Both the position numbers and the translations under genes were made by a program. Shown in pieces: positions 8,867 through 18,486 of a DNA stretch of 64,000 nt (the stretch's first letter is position 1; each line of letters begins with the position of its first letter). The stretch comes from Terriglobia bacterium (lineage in GTDB: Bacteria > Acidobacteriota > Terriglobia > UBA7540): contig JASHON010000029.1 in NCBI GenBank assembly GCA_030041095.1, positions 47,558 to 111,557 of the forward strand, given 5' to 3'. The notes below the pieces were generated by a model that worked only from the letters and a program-made list of their open reading frames with translations, searched no databases and was not told the DNA's origin.

Positions 8867-10187
8867 TTTCAAGTCCTCACCTTTCTGTGTGATGTAGAGG
8901 CAGTCTTCGACCGCCGCGTTCTGATCTTGATTGGGATGCGATGAGCGCATCCGTTTCCCGGGATCAACCCTGCTTCACAGCGGAAGGCTGAGATCCGGAA
9001 TTTGCATCTAAATCTCCTCTACACCGACCTCAGCGTACATCCCAAAGACGCCGAAGGCGGTGATCCAAATCACATATCCTATCCCGTTAACTTCGGCTCG
9101 TAAACGGCGGAAAGTCCGCGGTCTTCGAGCGCCGCAGCCACCTCGCTGCAGCTCGGATGGGGATGGGTCGAAAATTGCCCGGCTGATCTCGGAGATATCC
9201 GCGCGGCAATGTCCACTTCGCTTCCTGGAACATTGCCGGTCGTCGCCGCGACGGAACGCATAGGCTCGCGCCCGGCAATTTCTCCAGGCGTTCCATGCTG
9301 CAGAGAACAAGTTGCCAAACCCAGGCATTCTCGTGAGGGGATGCTTGCCGGAGCCGCGAGCGACTGACCGTACTTGGTATTATAGCATCGCTTGTGTTTT
9401 GTCCCCGGCCATTTGCCCGTAGTCAGTTGTACGTCAACCGTCGATCCTCAAAAGTGTCCTAATTTGTCCCCACTGTCTCATTACGTTCTGATAGGCTAGT
9501 GACGGACACGTTCCGGGTGCGTTGCCTGACAGGGTTGGCACGCCGGAGCGACAGGCGAGGCGGCGTATCGTCGCAGATCGCCGGAGATCGTCCAAGCTGC
9601 CTTCAGCCTCGGAACAGCCTCGATGCCGGCGCGTCGGCGACATCCGGCGAAAACAGGCAGCGCAGTTCTACGAGGAGGCCCGGTACGCCGGCTGACGGAA
9701 CAGGCGGTGCGACGGCGACAAACAGAAAACTTGAACGGCGGCTGGCTGCAAGCGGGTGGAAAGGGAGAGTGACTTCGGATGCGACTCTGTCTACCACAGC
9801 TTCAAGAGAAGATGGCGGCATTCTCGCCGGGCAGGTGCAAGATATGGCGTTTGTTCCTCCAATGCTGAGAGGAGTGAGGACTTTTGTGACCAACAAACCC
9901 AGTAAGTGTCGTGGAATCAGCGACGTTTGTTTTGCTGTGACCAACAAACCCAGTAAGTATTTGAAAATAAAACAATTATAGGATACGCGTTGTTTGTATC
10001 CCAGCAAGTTTATGAAAATACGCCAGATATCAGAAATTGAAGACAAAGGAATCGGGCATAACCTGATCAGTGACAAATGACGATGGACTAATCACAACGA
10101 ACTGCTGACAACTGGCCACTGACGCCGTATACGGCGAAACGAAGCAAACCCTGATGCCTGCGAATCAGCGTGGAGCAATCCGTTGCC
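8867..10187. other. Gene-poor interval of 1.3 kb
   Basis: I find no supported gene. On the minus strand near 9080-9240 a short frame contains HPHPSCSEVAAALED, faintly like the end of dihydrolipoamide dehydrogenase. It is too short and isolated to call a relic firmly. Opposed frames at 9499-9981 (+) and 9603-10076 (-) overlap completely and show no domain features. Two exact 23-base direct repeats occur at 9885-9958. Confidence 0.4.
9885..9958. repeat. Two exact 23-base direct repeats plus a degenerate third
   Basis: Copies at 9885-9907 and 9936-9958 share tgtgaccaacaaacccag followed by taagt, with starts 51 bases apart. A degenerate third unit at about 9994-10020 repeats cccagcaagt followed by tatgaaaata. 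The second exact copy is likewise followed by a TTGAAAATAA-like stretch. Two exact copies are too few for a CRISPR array, and the local base composition is more A-rich than the neighbourhood. Confidence 0.6.
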
Positions 10188-11420
10188 TTACATCGTCCCG
10201 CTGGTGGCCGCAGACGCGAGTTTGGGATTGACCCGAGTGTTGGACCGAAGTTCTTCCGAAGCCTGGAGAGCAACCTGGTCGCCGGCATGAAGATCTCCGA
10301 AAACCTCGGTAAGATTGCCCGAAGTGACGCCGGTTTGTACGTTCACCCATTGAGTCATGCCGTCACGGATGCGGATGACGAACGTGGATTCCATGCTCCG
10401 GACAACGGCAGACTCCGGAACGAACAGTGTCGGATAAGGACGTCGGACAGGCCAGGAGACTTGAGGAAACATTCCGGAGTGAAGAGTCCAATCAGGATTC
10501 CAAATGTCCAATTCGACCGGCATCGTGCGGGTCTGCGGGTTAAGTGAGTCGGAGATGCGAGCTACCTTGCCTGAGAACGTCCTTCCCGGAAAGGCAGCCA
10601 CCGTGAAATCCACCTCTTGGCCTATCGCAACACCCGCCACATAAGCTTCCGGTACGGGGATGATAAGCCGTAGGTGAGCGACTTGTTCAAGCCGCAGCAT
10701 GGGTTCGGCGGTTTCTCCAGTGCGTCCACTCGTGGGACCAACCAGCGCCCCGGGGTGGACGTACCGTGTGGTAATCATCCCGTCAAACGGAGCGGTAACA
10801 CGCAAATAGCCCTCAAGAGTTTCGACGGATTGGAGTGCGTCTCGCGCCGCGATCGTCGCGGCATGCAACGAGACGACGGTGGCCTTGTCTGATTCCGCGG
10901 TCTTTTGAGCGTCCTCGAGTTCTTCTTCCGAAATAACGCCAGGCGTCTTGGCGGCCACATTAAGCCGCTCGTAGGTGGCCTGATCCGCTGTCAGCTTGGC
11001 TTGTTCCGCGACTTCGCGGTGCTCCGCGCTCGCCAGTTTTGCCTGTGCTTCAGACTTCTGGGCAACGAGCTCAGGAGCCACGAGCTGAACGAGTAGTTGT
11101 CCCTGCGTCACGCGTGACCCGCGGTCTACTCCGATCCATTGGACAAAGCCGGTCACCTTCGGATAGATATCCACGTATTCGTAGGGGCGCAGCTCACCCG
11201 GCAACGGCATCGTGGTATCCAGCCGCCGCGACAAGACTCTTGCGGTCTCCACCTGCGGCACGGGTGGGGTGGCCGCCGTGCTGCGGTCGGCGGCCATGGG
11301 TGGCCCTCCGCCGGTGTGGCACCCCGAACCGAATATGCACGTGGCCACGACGATGGCGATCGCTGACGTTACGGTCACGCTCTTCCAGGTCCGTGTTTGG
11401 GAAAACTTCGATAAACGCAT
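10188..11420 (-). CDS. RND efflux periplasmic adaptor lipoprotein (HlyD/MFP family)
   Basis: 410 residues when started at the ATG preceded by AGGAG (tctcctgagaagg on the plus strand). The frame extends to 11540 but that part lacks family features. An N-terminal basic stretch and hydrophobic segment end in FGSGC at residues 30-34, a plausible lipobox, so the protein is probably anchored to the inner membrane. LPGELRPYEYVDIYPKVTGFV is the first lipoyl half. A helical hairpin follows (residues about 110-190), then the second lipoyl half with APFDGMITTRYV, and a beta-barrel region with the VARISDSLNPQTRTM stretch. It links the RND pump encoded just upstream to the outer-membrane channel. The three genes run TolC-like, pump, adaptor on the minus strand. 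Confidence 0.93.
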   Translation of the reverse strand: MRLSKFSQTRTWKSVTVTSAIAIVVATCIFGSGCHTGGGPPMAADRSTAATPPVPQVETARVLSRRLDTTMPLPGELRPYEYVDIYPKVTGFVQWIGVDRGSRVTQGQLLVQLVAPELVAQKSEAQAKLASAEHREVAEQAKLTADQATYERLNVAAKTPGVISEEELEDAQKTAESDKATVVSLHAATIAARDALQSVETLEGYLRVTAPFDGMITTRYVHPGALVGPTSGRTGETAEPMLRLEQVAHLRLIIPVPEAYVAGVAIGQEVDFTVAAFPGRTFSGKVARISDSLNPQTRTMPVELDIWNPDWTLHSGMFPQVSWPVRRPYPTLFVPESAVVRSMESTFVIRIRDGMTQWVNVQTGVTSGNLTEVFGDLHAGDQVALQASEELRSNTRVNPKLASAATSGTM

Positions 11421-11543
11421 AAAGTCTCCTGAGAAGGCTAAATGGTGAATTGTATGGCGTGGGTCTTTCGTCATAATTGGCCATTCACCGTTAACTGCTT
11501 GCGCCCCACCCTTCGGACAGCGGCATTCATCGTTCGTCACTCA

Positions 11544-14500
11544 TCATGCATGCGCGTAAGGGCTGTCGGGATCGCTCACGTCCAAAGACGCGCTGGCGGT
11601 AGTGACGCCCTCCTGCGAGAGGGAAAAGACCGAAGGCAGAATTAACAGTGTCGCCAGCGTTGAGGCTGCCAGTCCGCCAATAACCGCGCGGCCAAGCGGC
11701 GACGTTTCCTTGCCCTCACCGAGGGCGAGGGCCATGGGAACCATGCCGGCGATCATGGCCAGGCTGGTCATCAGGATGGGCCGCAGTCGGGTGCTTCCTC
11801 CGTATAAAGCCGCTTCCGTCGCCGACGTCTTCTCACCGCGCCGGTGTAATTCGGCGAATGTAACAAGAAGAATTGAGTTGGCGACGGAAACACCCATCGC
11901 CATGATAGCGCCCATGAAGGATTCCAGGTTCAGCGTGGTGCCCGTGACGAGCAAGATGAGAATCACGCCGCAGGCTACGGCGGGAGTTGTGGACACAGTA
12001 ACGAGAGCTAACCGCATCGACTGATAGTTCGCAGCCAGCAGCAGAAAGATGGCCATCACCGCGAACGCCAGTCCCAGGTCGAGATAATGGAAGGTTTGCT
12101 GCATGGGCGCCAACTGGCCGCGGACGTGCACTTCCACGCCGCGCGGTGGAGTTCCCGCACGCCGGATAGCCCCGTCCACCTGCGTGGAGGCGCGACCCAA
12201 ATCTTCTCCCGCGACGTTCGCGGTGAGCGAAACCATCCTTTGCATGTCGTATCGATCGTATTCTCCAACTACGGTCCCGAAAGACAGGTTCGCCACGTCT
12301 CCGAGCGTGGGATGGTCGGAGGGCCCACCGTCCACCAATGACAGGTCCGCGACGTCGCCGATGCTGCTCATCTCCGGCTGCGGCACTTCCACTTGAACCT
12401 GATAGCCGATGCCTGTCTCGGGGTCTTGCCAGAAATTGCGGTGCACAAAGCGGCTGGACCACGTTGCCGTCTCGAGCGATTGAGCGATCTGCTCCACGGT
12501 GAGCCCAAGCTGGCCCGCCCGCACGCGGTCGATATCCACGTTCAAACTGGGATAAGCCAGCGGTTGTCCATACCGGAGGTCCCGCAAATCGGGAATCTGG
12601 CTCATTTCGCCGCGAATCCTTTCAGCGAAGGCGTGGTCGGCCGAAAGATGCGGACCGCTCACGGATATTTCAATCGGCGTCGGTGAGCCGAGGTTCATCA
12701 CTTCGGTCACCAGGTCGCCCGGCTCGAACGAAAAAGTAGAACCGGGAAACATTTGAGGCAGTGTCTGCCGGAGTTTCTCTTCCAGTCCAGCGACGTCCAC
12801 GTGCCCTTTCGGAGTAAATTGAACGCGAAGGTCGGCGTCCTGCGGGCCGCTTGTCCACAGGTAAACGAGATTGATGGGGTAGCTCGGCGCGTAGGTGCCA
12901 ACGTAGGCGAGGCTGCCGGCCACGTTTTGGGCGCCCGCGAGGCGCTTGATCTCATTCAGTGTTCCTAACGTGATTTGCTCGGTCGCTTCGATCCTGGTTC
13001 CGGCGGGAGCTCTTAAGTGCAGCTCGAACTGGTTCCCGCCAGCTTGAGGGAAAATCTCGCGGCCGAGTCGAGGCCCAAGCACGACAATAAAGAGAATCGC
13101 CGCAGCGAAGTAGCCGGCGACGAGCAGGCGGCGACGCTTCAGGAGCCAACTCAACACGACTCGGTACTTATCACGGAAGTGATCGAAATGTGTGCGCCCT
13201 GTCTCCCCGCTCCCGTGCAGGTACCGCTCGTTGAACCAGATGTAGAGGACCGGCAGAAAGGTGCTCGACAGCACGTACGAGGCAAGGACCGTGAACCCCA
13301 CTGCCAGTGATAATGGCACGAATAAGGAGCGCGTGATGCCGACCATCAGGAACGAAGGCACAAAAACTGCTACAACCGCGAGCGCCGACAAGAAGCGCGG
13401 GATGACGGTCTGGCGCGTCGCATTCAAAACCGCGTGTGCCACATCGCTGGTCTGCTGGAGGTTGCGATGGATGTTTTCAATCTCCACCGTGCCTTCGTCC
13501 ACCAGGATACCGACGGCCAAAGCCAGGCCTCCCAACGTCATGATGTTCACCGTCTGGCCCGTGAGCCAGAGCGCGACCACGCCTGTCAATAAACTAAACG
13601 GGATGGAGGCCGCCACAATGAAGGCGCTACGCCACTCACGGAGGAACAGAAAGATCATCAGGCCGGTAAGCAGCGCTCCCAGCACGCCTTCGAAGACGAC
13701 CGAGGTCAGTGAGCGAGTCACCAGGCCTGATTGATCGAACTCGTAATGGACGCCAACGTCGGGAGGAACCACATTCTCAAAGCGCTTCATGTTGGCCCTG
13801 ACTTCGTTCACGACGGTCAGCGTGGATGCGTCGGCGCGCTTGGTAACAGGCAGATACACGGTGCGGTGACCGTTCACCAAGGCGTAGCCCAAAATGATGT
13901 CGTGACCATCTTCCACCCAGCCGATGTCGCGCATGAAAACCGTCGGTCCGGCGCCCGTGCGGATGGGGAGATCGGCCAATTTATTGATGTCGGTGACGAC
14001 GGAGTTGACGGGCGTAATTCGGTCCAGGTTGCCGGTCCGGACGTCGCCGGCGGGTGCGATGACGTTGCCGGACATGAACGCCCTGACGACTTCCGCCGCC
14101 GACAGGTGGTAGCTGTTCATGCGCTCCCGGTTGACATGGATCACAATGGTGCGCGAGCTGCCGCCAAACGTTGAGGGTGAAGACACTCCTGCCAGCGTGG
14201 TAAAAAGCGGGCGCACGCGGTTGAGCGCGAGATCCTGAAGTTGGTCCACACTTTCTGTGGGGCTGGAAAAGACAAGATAGCCTACCGGCACGCTCCCGGC
14301 GTCAAACCGGATCACGAACGGGGGCACCGTGCCGGACGGCATATAAGCCTGGGCCCGGCTGATGTAAGCAGACACCTCGGCAAGCGCCTGGCTCATATTC
14401 GTTCCGGGAAGGAACGTGAGCTTCATCAGGGCAAAGTTTTCCACCGACTTTGATTCAACGCTCTGGAGCCCTGCGACATAGAGAAAGTTATATTCGTAGT

Positions 14501-14696
14501 AGTAGGTGAGGTAGCCTTCCATCTGCGCCGGACTCATGCCGCCGTAAGGCTGTGCGACGTAGATGACCGGCAGGTTAAGATTGGGGAAAATGTCGATCGG
14601 CATGCGCGTGAGCGCCAGAATCGCAGCGAGAGCGATGCCGATGACCGCCACCATCACCGTAATGGGACGCCGCAGAGCGGTGTGAACTAACCACAT
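11544..14696 (-). CDS. RND-family efflux pump, HAE1-like inner-membrane subunit
   Basis: 1050 residues, full length for the family. The first membrane helix follows ALRRPITVMVAVIG, then RMPIDIFPNLNLPVIYV, as in AcrB relatives. Two halves each carry a large periplasmic loop and six helices. In helix 4 the proton-relay pair normally Asp-Asp reads GILVDEGTVEIEN, so the second acid is Glu. The pump exports hydrophobic drugs, solvents or other toxic compounds from the periplasm using the proton gradient; the true substrate is unknown. The start codon has a TGGAG site upstream. It lies between the outer-membrane channel and adaptor genes on the same strand, most likely one transcript. The divergent kinase/regulator pair is a probable controller. 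Confidence 0.94.
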   Translation of the reverse strand: MWLVHTALRRPITVMVAVIGIALAAILALTRMPIDIFPNLNLPVIYVAQPYGGMSPAQMEGYLTYYYEYNFLYVAGLQSVESKSVENFALMKLTFLPGTNMSQALAEVSAYISRAQAYMPSGTVPPFVIRFDAGSVPVGYLVFSSPTESVDQLQDLALNRVRPLFTTLAGVSSPSTFGGSSRTIVIHVNRERMNSYHLSAAEVVRAFMSGNVIAPAGDVRTGNLDRITPVNSVVTDINKLADLPIRTGAGPTVFMRDIGWVEDGHDIILGYALVNGHRTVYLPVTKRADASTLTVVNEVRANMKRFENVVPPDVGVHYEFDQSGLVTRSLTSVVFEGVLGALLTGLMIFLFLREWRSAFIVAASIPFSLLTGVVALWLTGQTVNIMTLGGLALAVGILVDEGTVEIENIHRNLQQTSDVAHAVLNATRQTVIPRFLSALAVVAVFVPSFLMVGITRSLFVPLSLAVGFTVLASYVLSSTFLPVLYIWFNERYLHGSGETGRTHFDHFRDKYRVVLSWLLKRRRLLVAGYFAAAILFIVVLGPRLGREIFPQAGGNQFELHLRAPAGTRIEATEQITLGTLNEIKRLAGAQNVAGSLAYVGTYAPSYPINLVYLWTSGPQDADLRVQFTPKGHVDVAGLEEKLRQTLPQMFPGSTFSFEPGDLVTEVMNLGSPTPIEISVSGPHLSADHAFAERIRGEMSQIPDLRDLRYGQPLAYPSLNVDIDRVRAGQLGLTVEQIAQSLETATWSSRFVHRNFWQDPETGIGYQVQVEVPQPEMSSIGDVADLSLVDGGPSDHPTLGDVANLSFGTVVGEYDRYDMQRMVSLTANVAGEDLGRASTQVDGAIRRAGTPPRGVEVHVRGQLAPMQQTFHYLDLGLAFAVMAIFLLLAANYQSMRLALVTVSTTPAVACGVILILLVTGTTLNLESFMGAIMAMGVSVANSILLVTFAELHRRGEKTSATEAALYGGSTRLRPILMTSLAMIAGMVPMALALGEGKETSPLGRAVIGGLAASTLATLLILPSVFSLSQEGVTTASASLDVSDPDSPYAHA

Positions 14697-14822
14697 AAAT
14701 CAGTCTCCAGGCGGCAGCCGCCGGTAGGCAATAGCCAGCCGGAAGCAAGCCGTGAGCCCGGCATTAGCTGGAAAGACGCCGGTTGCGCAGATCGGGTTTC
14801 AACGCCGTGTGTAAAGAGTTCG

Positions 14823-16289
14823 TTAAGGCGCATGCGGACTCATGGTTCCCGCGAGATTCAGAAAGGGAGCAAGGTTTCCTTCCGCAGCGGCAAGGCCGGC
14901 AAGGGCCCGCCAGATGCCGAGCCGGGCGAGAGCGTCGTCGGTTTCCGCCTGCACCAGCAAACCCTGTGCCTCGGCAACGTCCACGATCGTTCCAACGCCC
15001 GCGTTGAAGCGGGCGAGCGCCTGGGTTTCGCTCATGCGGGCCGCCGCAAGCTCGATCGGCGTATTTTGAGCCACGCGACGAGCTCCTTCGAGCGTCGCCA
15101 GCTCGCGCTGCTCTTCTCCCGTCAGTTCTTGCATGGTTTGATCGTAAAGCGCCTCTTCACGACGCAGGCTGGCGATGGCGATCTTCTTTTGGGCGCGCTC
15201 CGAAAAAATACTCGTAAAATCGAACTGGACCGTCAGTCCGGCTTGCCAGTTGTGGGCCGTCAGGTCGAGGCCCTGGAGCCCTGGTTCGATGTCCTTTTGG
15301 GAGAGTTGCGCGCTGCCTCGCGCCGAATCCAGCCCTTCCAGAACGATATCCGGATAGAGTGAATGGTTCAGCACGCTGATCCGGGATCTCACTTCCTGAA
15401 TCCTTCGCTGCTCGACCACCGCCGCCGGATTCTGGGTGAGCGTCGGAGCTTCCCACATCGTCGTCGGAGGCGTCTCAACATAGGGCTCTGGCGTGATTTC
15501 GATCCGGCTTCCGGCAAGACCTAAAGCTTCCGCGAGCGACGCGCTCGCCACTTGCTCTGCCTGTTCGTCCTGAATCAGAGACGTCCGGGAGACGGCTAGT
15601 TCTGCGTCGGCCCGCGACGCATCGGCCCCTGGACGCAGACGGGCGTTGACCAGTGCGTGCACGGAAGTGTCGAAAACCGTCCGCCGCCTGACGTCCGCCA
15701 TCGACGCCTTCACGCGCTGCTCAGTTGCCAGGAGGCCGAGCGAAGCGTCTGCGACGGCGGTGGCAACTCCGAGTTGCGTCAGCGACACCTGCGCGGCGGT
15801 GCGGCTGGCCGTGGTTCGCGCGGCGCGCAATTCCGCACGCCGATACCCAAACGTGAACGGCTCCCAAGCCAGCAGTTCTCCTAAACCGCTCGCCCAAAAC
15901 GTCGCGTTCGATGGCGTAAACACCGTGCCTTGTGTTCCGGTCAAGATCGTTGGAAACTGCGGCATGAGCACGCCATAGACGCTATTTCGAGTCTCCCGCT
16001 CGCCTTGTGCGACGGCGTCCAGGAACGGCAAGTAGTTCGTTGCCGTCAATCCCACATTTGCCCTCGCGGCGTTGTAAGCCTGGAACGCAGCGCGAACCGC
16101 CGGATAATGCGCGAGCGCATATTGCACGGCTTGTTCCACGGTCATCGTTCGCACGGGCCCGCTGGCCGTCGCTGGCAACGGCGGCTGGGGGGAAGCTGAG
16201 GGCGTTGTCGCCGGCATCATCTGGGCCTGGGCGGTGAACGGCAAAACTGCGAGCAATAAAAATAGGGAAGCTATCGATTTTAGTTTCAT
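14823..16289 (-). CDS. TolC-like outer-membrane efflux protein
   Basis: 488 residues. The N-terminus is a clear signal peptide (MKLKSIASLFLLLAVLPF then AQA), indicating export to the outer membrane. The mature part is rich in Ala, Gln, Arg and Leu with long predicted helices and two repeats of the outer-membrane efflux fold: MTVEQAVQYALAHYPAV begins the first, and the second runs through NHSLYPDIVLEGLDSARG to the end. In RND systems such trimers form the channel through the outer membrane. It is the first gene of the efflux operon on the minus strand, 126 bases ahead of the pump gene, and its start faces the histidine kinase gene across a 224-base divergent promoter region. Confidence 0.93.
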   Translation of the reverse strand: MKLKSIASLFLLLAVLPFTAQAQMMPATTPSASPQPPLPATASGPVRTMTVEQAVQYALAHYPAVRAAFQAYNAARANVGLTATNYLPFLDAVAQGERETRNSVYGVLMPQFPTILTGTQGTVFTPSNATFWASGLGELLAWEPFTFGYRRAELRAARTTASRTAAQVSLTQLGVATAVADASLGLLATEQRVKASMADVRRRTVFDTSVHALVNARLRPGADASRADAELAVSRTSLIQDEQAEQVASASLAEALGLAGSRIEITPEPYVETPPTTMWEAPTLTQNPAAVVEQRRIQEVRSRISVLNHSLYPDIVLEGLDSARGSAQLSQKDIEPGLQGLDLTAHNWQAGLTVQFDFTSIFSERAQKKIAIASLRREEALYDQTMQELTGEEQRELATLEGARRVAQNTPIELAAARMSETQALARFNAGVGTIVDVAEAQGLLVQAETDDALARLGIWRALAGLAAAEGNLAPFLNLAGTMSPHAP

Positions 16290-16434
16290 GGAAGAGACTC
16301 TAACCCGGACGGGAACGACGATCTTTGCCTCGCAAAAGACTCGCCGAACGCAACCCGGCCGTGCGCCCGGCCAAAGAGATGGACCCCGATGATTTCTTCC
16401 TGCTTTCCATGGTTCATTATTCGTCAGAACTGAG

Positions 16435-16490
16435 GATTTAACGGGTTAAATGAGAGTAAAATCTTCTTAACACGGACTTAAACCCGTGCT
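16435..16490. promoter_or_regulatory. TTAA-rich imperfect inverted repeat in the efflux/kinase divergent region
   Basis: The divergent interval contains four TTAA cores in 55 bases. The outer ones belong to acgggttaaa at 16441-16450 and ttaaacccgt at 16478-16487, which are inverted copies with one mismatch. An AT-rich island in GC-rich surroundings, lying between an efflux operon and its putative OmpR-family regulator, is a reasonable operator candidate. Binding is inferred only from layout. Confidence 0.4.
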
Positions 16491-16513
16491 TGCACTAAGA
16501 GTACGCCGCGTCT

Positions 16514-18319
16514 ATGGCTTTAGCGATGAAACGCCGCAGCCCCGCCCGCCTCGTTCCCGTAGTGGGTGGCCTCGTCGTCATTCTCATTGTCCTTGCTGTT
16601 TTACAGGTGCGCTGGATTAATCAGGTCAGCGACGCCGAGCGCGAGCGTCTGCAGGAGCGGTTGAGCCTGGCGATCGGTCGTTTTCAGCGGGATTTCGAGG
16701 ACGATCTGCTGGACGTCTGCTGGGCGTTCGTTGGCGATGTTCCGTCACCCAGCACGTTCGCGGAGCGGTACAGGTTCTGGCAGGAAACTTCTCCTCATCC
16801 CGGGCTCGTTTCGAAGGTTTTTTTGTGGCAGGATACCCGCACGACAGGTTCGCGATTGCTTGCGCTTTCTGAGGAGACTCATGCCTTCAAACCAGTGTCG
16901 TGGCCTCCTGAGCTCATGCCGATGAAGGAACAACTCGAGAAGCAGGAAGGCTTCGCGCTTTCCGTCTCGCAGGCCGCCCGATTGGTGAATCGCTGGACCC
17001 TCGAGGAAACGGCGCCCGCCTTCGTGCACTTGTTTATTGATACGTCCGGCCCGGGCAGTCCACGCGTCAGTGGTGCGTTGATTGCCGAGCTGAGCCTTCC
17101 TACCATCCAGCGCTTGATTCTTCCCGCATTGGTAAGGCGATTCTTCAGCGGACCTAAAGGCGTCAGCTATCGCATTTGGATTGTAGCGGGCGCAGACAAT
17201 CGGCGGATCCTCTATCGATCCACGCCCAACCCGCCGAGTAGGAAGGGGAGTGACGCCGTAGTGCCGCTCATTCCGCGCCTCGTGCTCTCGGGCTCCCTGA
17301 TTTCGGCGGAATCCGGCGGCTTCGAGCCGGACGTGCCCAGGCCTACGGGCGCACTGTCAATTTCAGCGGTATCGGGAGCTCGTCACGCTCCTCCGGTGAT
17401 TATCGCGTCGGCGAGTGAAGGGGGGTGGCTGCTCATTGCGCGCCATCCTTCCGGCTCCGTGGCGCAGGCCGTGGCTGGTTTGCGGCGTCGTGACCTGGCG
17501 GTCAGCTTGGGTGTCCTCACGCTGCTTGCCGTCAGCATGGCTACCATCGTCGTCTCTGCGCAGCGAGCGCACCGCTTGGCCCGGCTGCAGATGAGTCTTG
17601 TGACAGGCGTCTCGCATGACTTGCGTACGCCGCTCGCGGTGATCCGCTCAGCCGCGGAGAATCTGGCAGATGGCGTGGTGAGCGAGCCGGCGCAGGTTCA
17701 GGAATACGGCGCGCTGATCCGGGAGCAGGACCGAAAGCTTTCGGAGATGGTCGGCCAGGTGCTGGCGTTCGCCGCCGAACAATCTCGCTATCGCAAATAC
17801 GAAGCGCGTCCCATTGACGTGGTCGGAGCGGTGGAAAGCGCTCTTGCCGCTGCCCGGCCTGTTCTGAAGTCGTCTGGAGCGAGAGTGGAAAGACAGTTTG
17901 ATCCAGGGTTGCCCATGGTTTGCGCGGACGTTTCGGCGTTCGGCCGATGCCTTGAGAATCTGCTTTCGAATGCGGCGCGCTACGGCGGCCGGCACCCATG
18001 GATTCGCGTGCGGGCTCGCCTGGCGCGTGCTCCGGGTGGGAAAGAAGTTCAAATCCAGGTGCAGGATCACGGCGCGGGTGTTGATCCCGATGATTTGCCT
18101 TATCTCTTCGAGCCTTTTTACCGGGGCAAAAGAGCGCGGAACGTGCCCGGTACCGGGCTGGGGCTGAGTCTCGCGCGAGAGATCGCGGAAGCCATGGGCG
18201 GCCGCTTGACCGTTCAAAGCGAATTGGGGCGAGGATCGTGCTTCACGTTGCACTTACCGCCCGCGACCGTGGGAGAGCTGGAGGAGTCCGCTGTGCCGCA
18301 GGATAGCTCGAAGCCGTGA
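16514..18319 (+). CDS. Two-component sensor histidine kinase
   Basis: 601 residues. A first membrane helix (about 15-35) and a second near residues 327-350 enclose a periplasmic sensor of about 290 residues with no recognised fold. The cytoplasmic part has the phosphoacceptor box VSHDLRTPLAVIRSAAENLA (His near residue 367). It then has the ATPase boxes NLLSNAARYG, DHGAGVDPDDLPYLFEPFYR and GTGLGLSLAREIAEAMGG. It should autophosphorylate and pass phosphate to the response regulator encoded 167 bases downstream. The start is ambiguous, with another ATG four codons later. It is divergent from the RND efflux operon, so envelope stress or an exported toxin is a likely signal; that is inference from position. 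Confidence 0.93.
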   Translation: MALAMKRRSPARLVPVVGGLVVILIVLAVLQVRWINQVSDAERERLQERLSLAIGRFQRDFEDDLLDVCWAFVGDVPSPSTFAERYRFWQETSPHPGLVSKVFLWQDTRTTGSRLLALSEETHAFKPVSWPPELMPMKEQLEKQEGFALSVSQAARLVNRWTLEETAPAFVHLFIDTSGPGSPRVSGALIAELSLPTIQRLILPALVRRFFSGPKGVSYRIWIVAGADNRRILYRSTPNPPSRKGSDAVVPLIPRLVLSGSLISAESGGFEPDVPRPTGALSISAVSGARHAPPVIIASASEGGWLLIARHPSGSVAQAVAGLRRRDLAVSLGVLTLLAVSMATIVVSAQRAHRLARLQMSLVTGVSHDLRTPLAVIRSAAENLADGVVSEPAQVQEYGALIREQDRKLSEMVGQVLAFAAEQSRYRKYEARPIDVVGAVESALAAARPVLKSSGARVERQFDPGLPMVCADVSAFGRCLENLLSNAARYGGRHPWIRVRARLARAPGGKEVQIQVQDHGAGVDPDDLPYLFEPFYRGKRARNVPGTGLGLSLAREIAEAMGGRLTVQSELGRGSCFTLHLPPATVGELEESAVPQDSSKP

Positions 18320-18486
18320 GGGTCTTCCCCATGTCGAGTATCCGCGATTCTTGCTCCCCTTGCTTCGGGAAGGGCGAGGGTGTCTCTGTCTTCACACACC
18401 CCGGGCTCCCGCAAAACTTAGGGCACACGCTCAGGGAACGGCGAAGGAAGCAAGGGTAACCCGCTGGCAGAGCGCCCCCGTTGAAC

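Noticed and set aside
9079..9318. Dihydrolipoamide dehydrogenase remnant on the minus strand
   Set aside because: Only HPHPSCSE and a few residues resemble the family; too little to call.
9885..9958. Possible CRISPR start
   Set aside because: Only two exact units plus one degenerate one, and no cas gene anywhere in the window.
9499..10076. Long opposed frames at 9499-9981 (+) and 9603-10076 (-)
   Set aside because: They overlap each other, have no domain features and cross the direct repeats.
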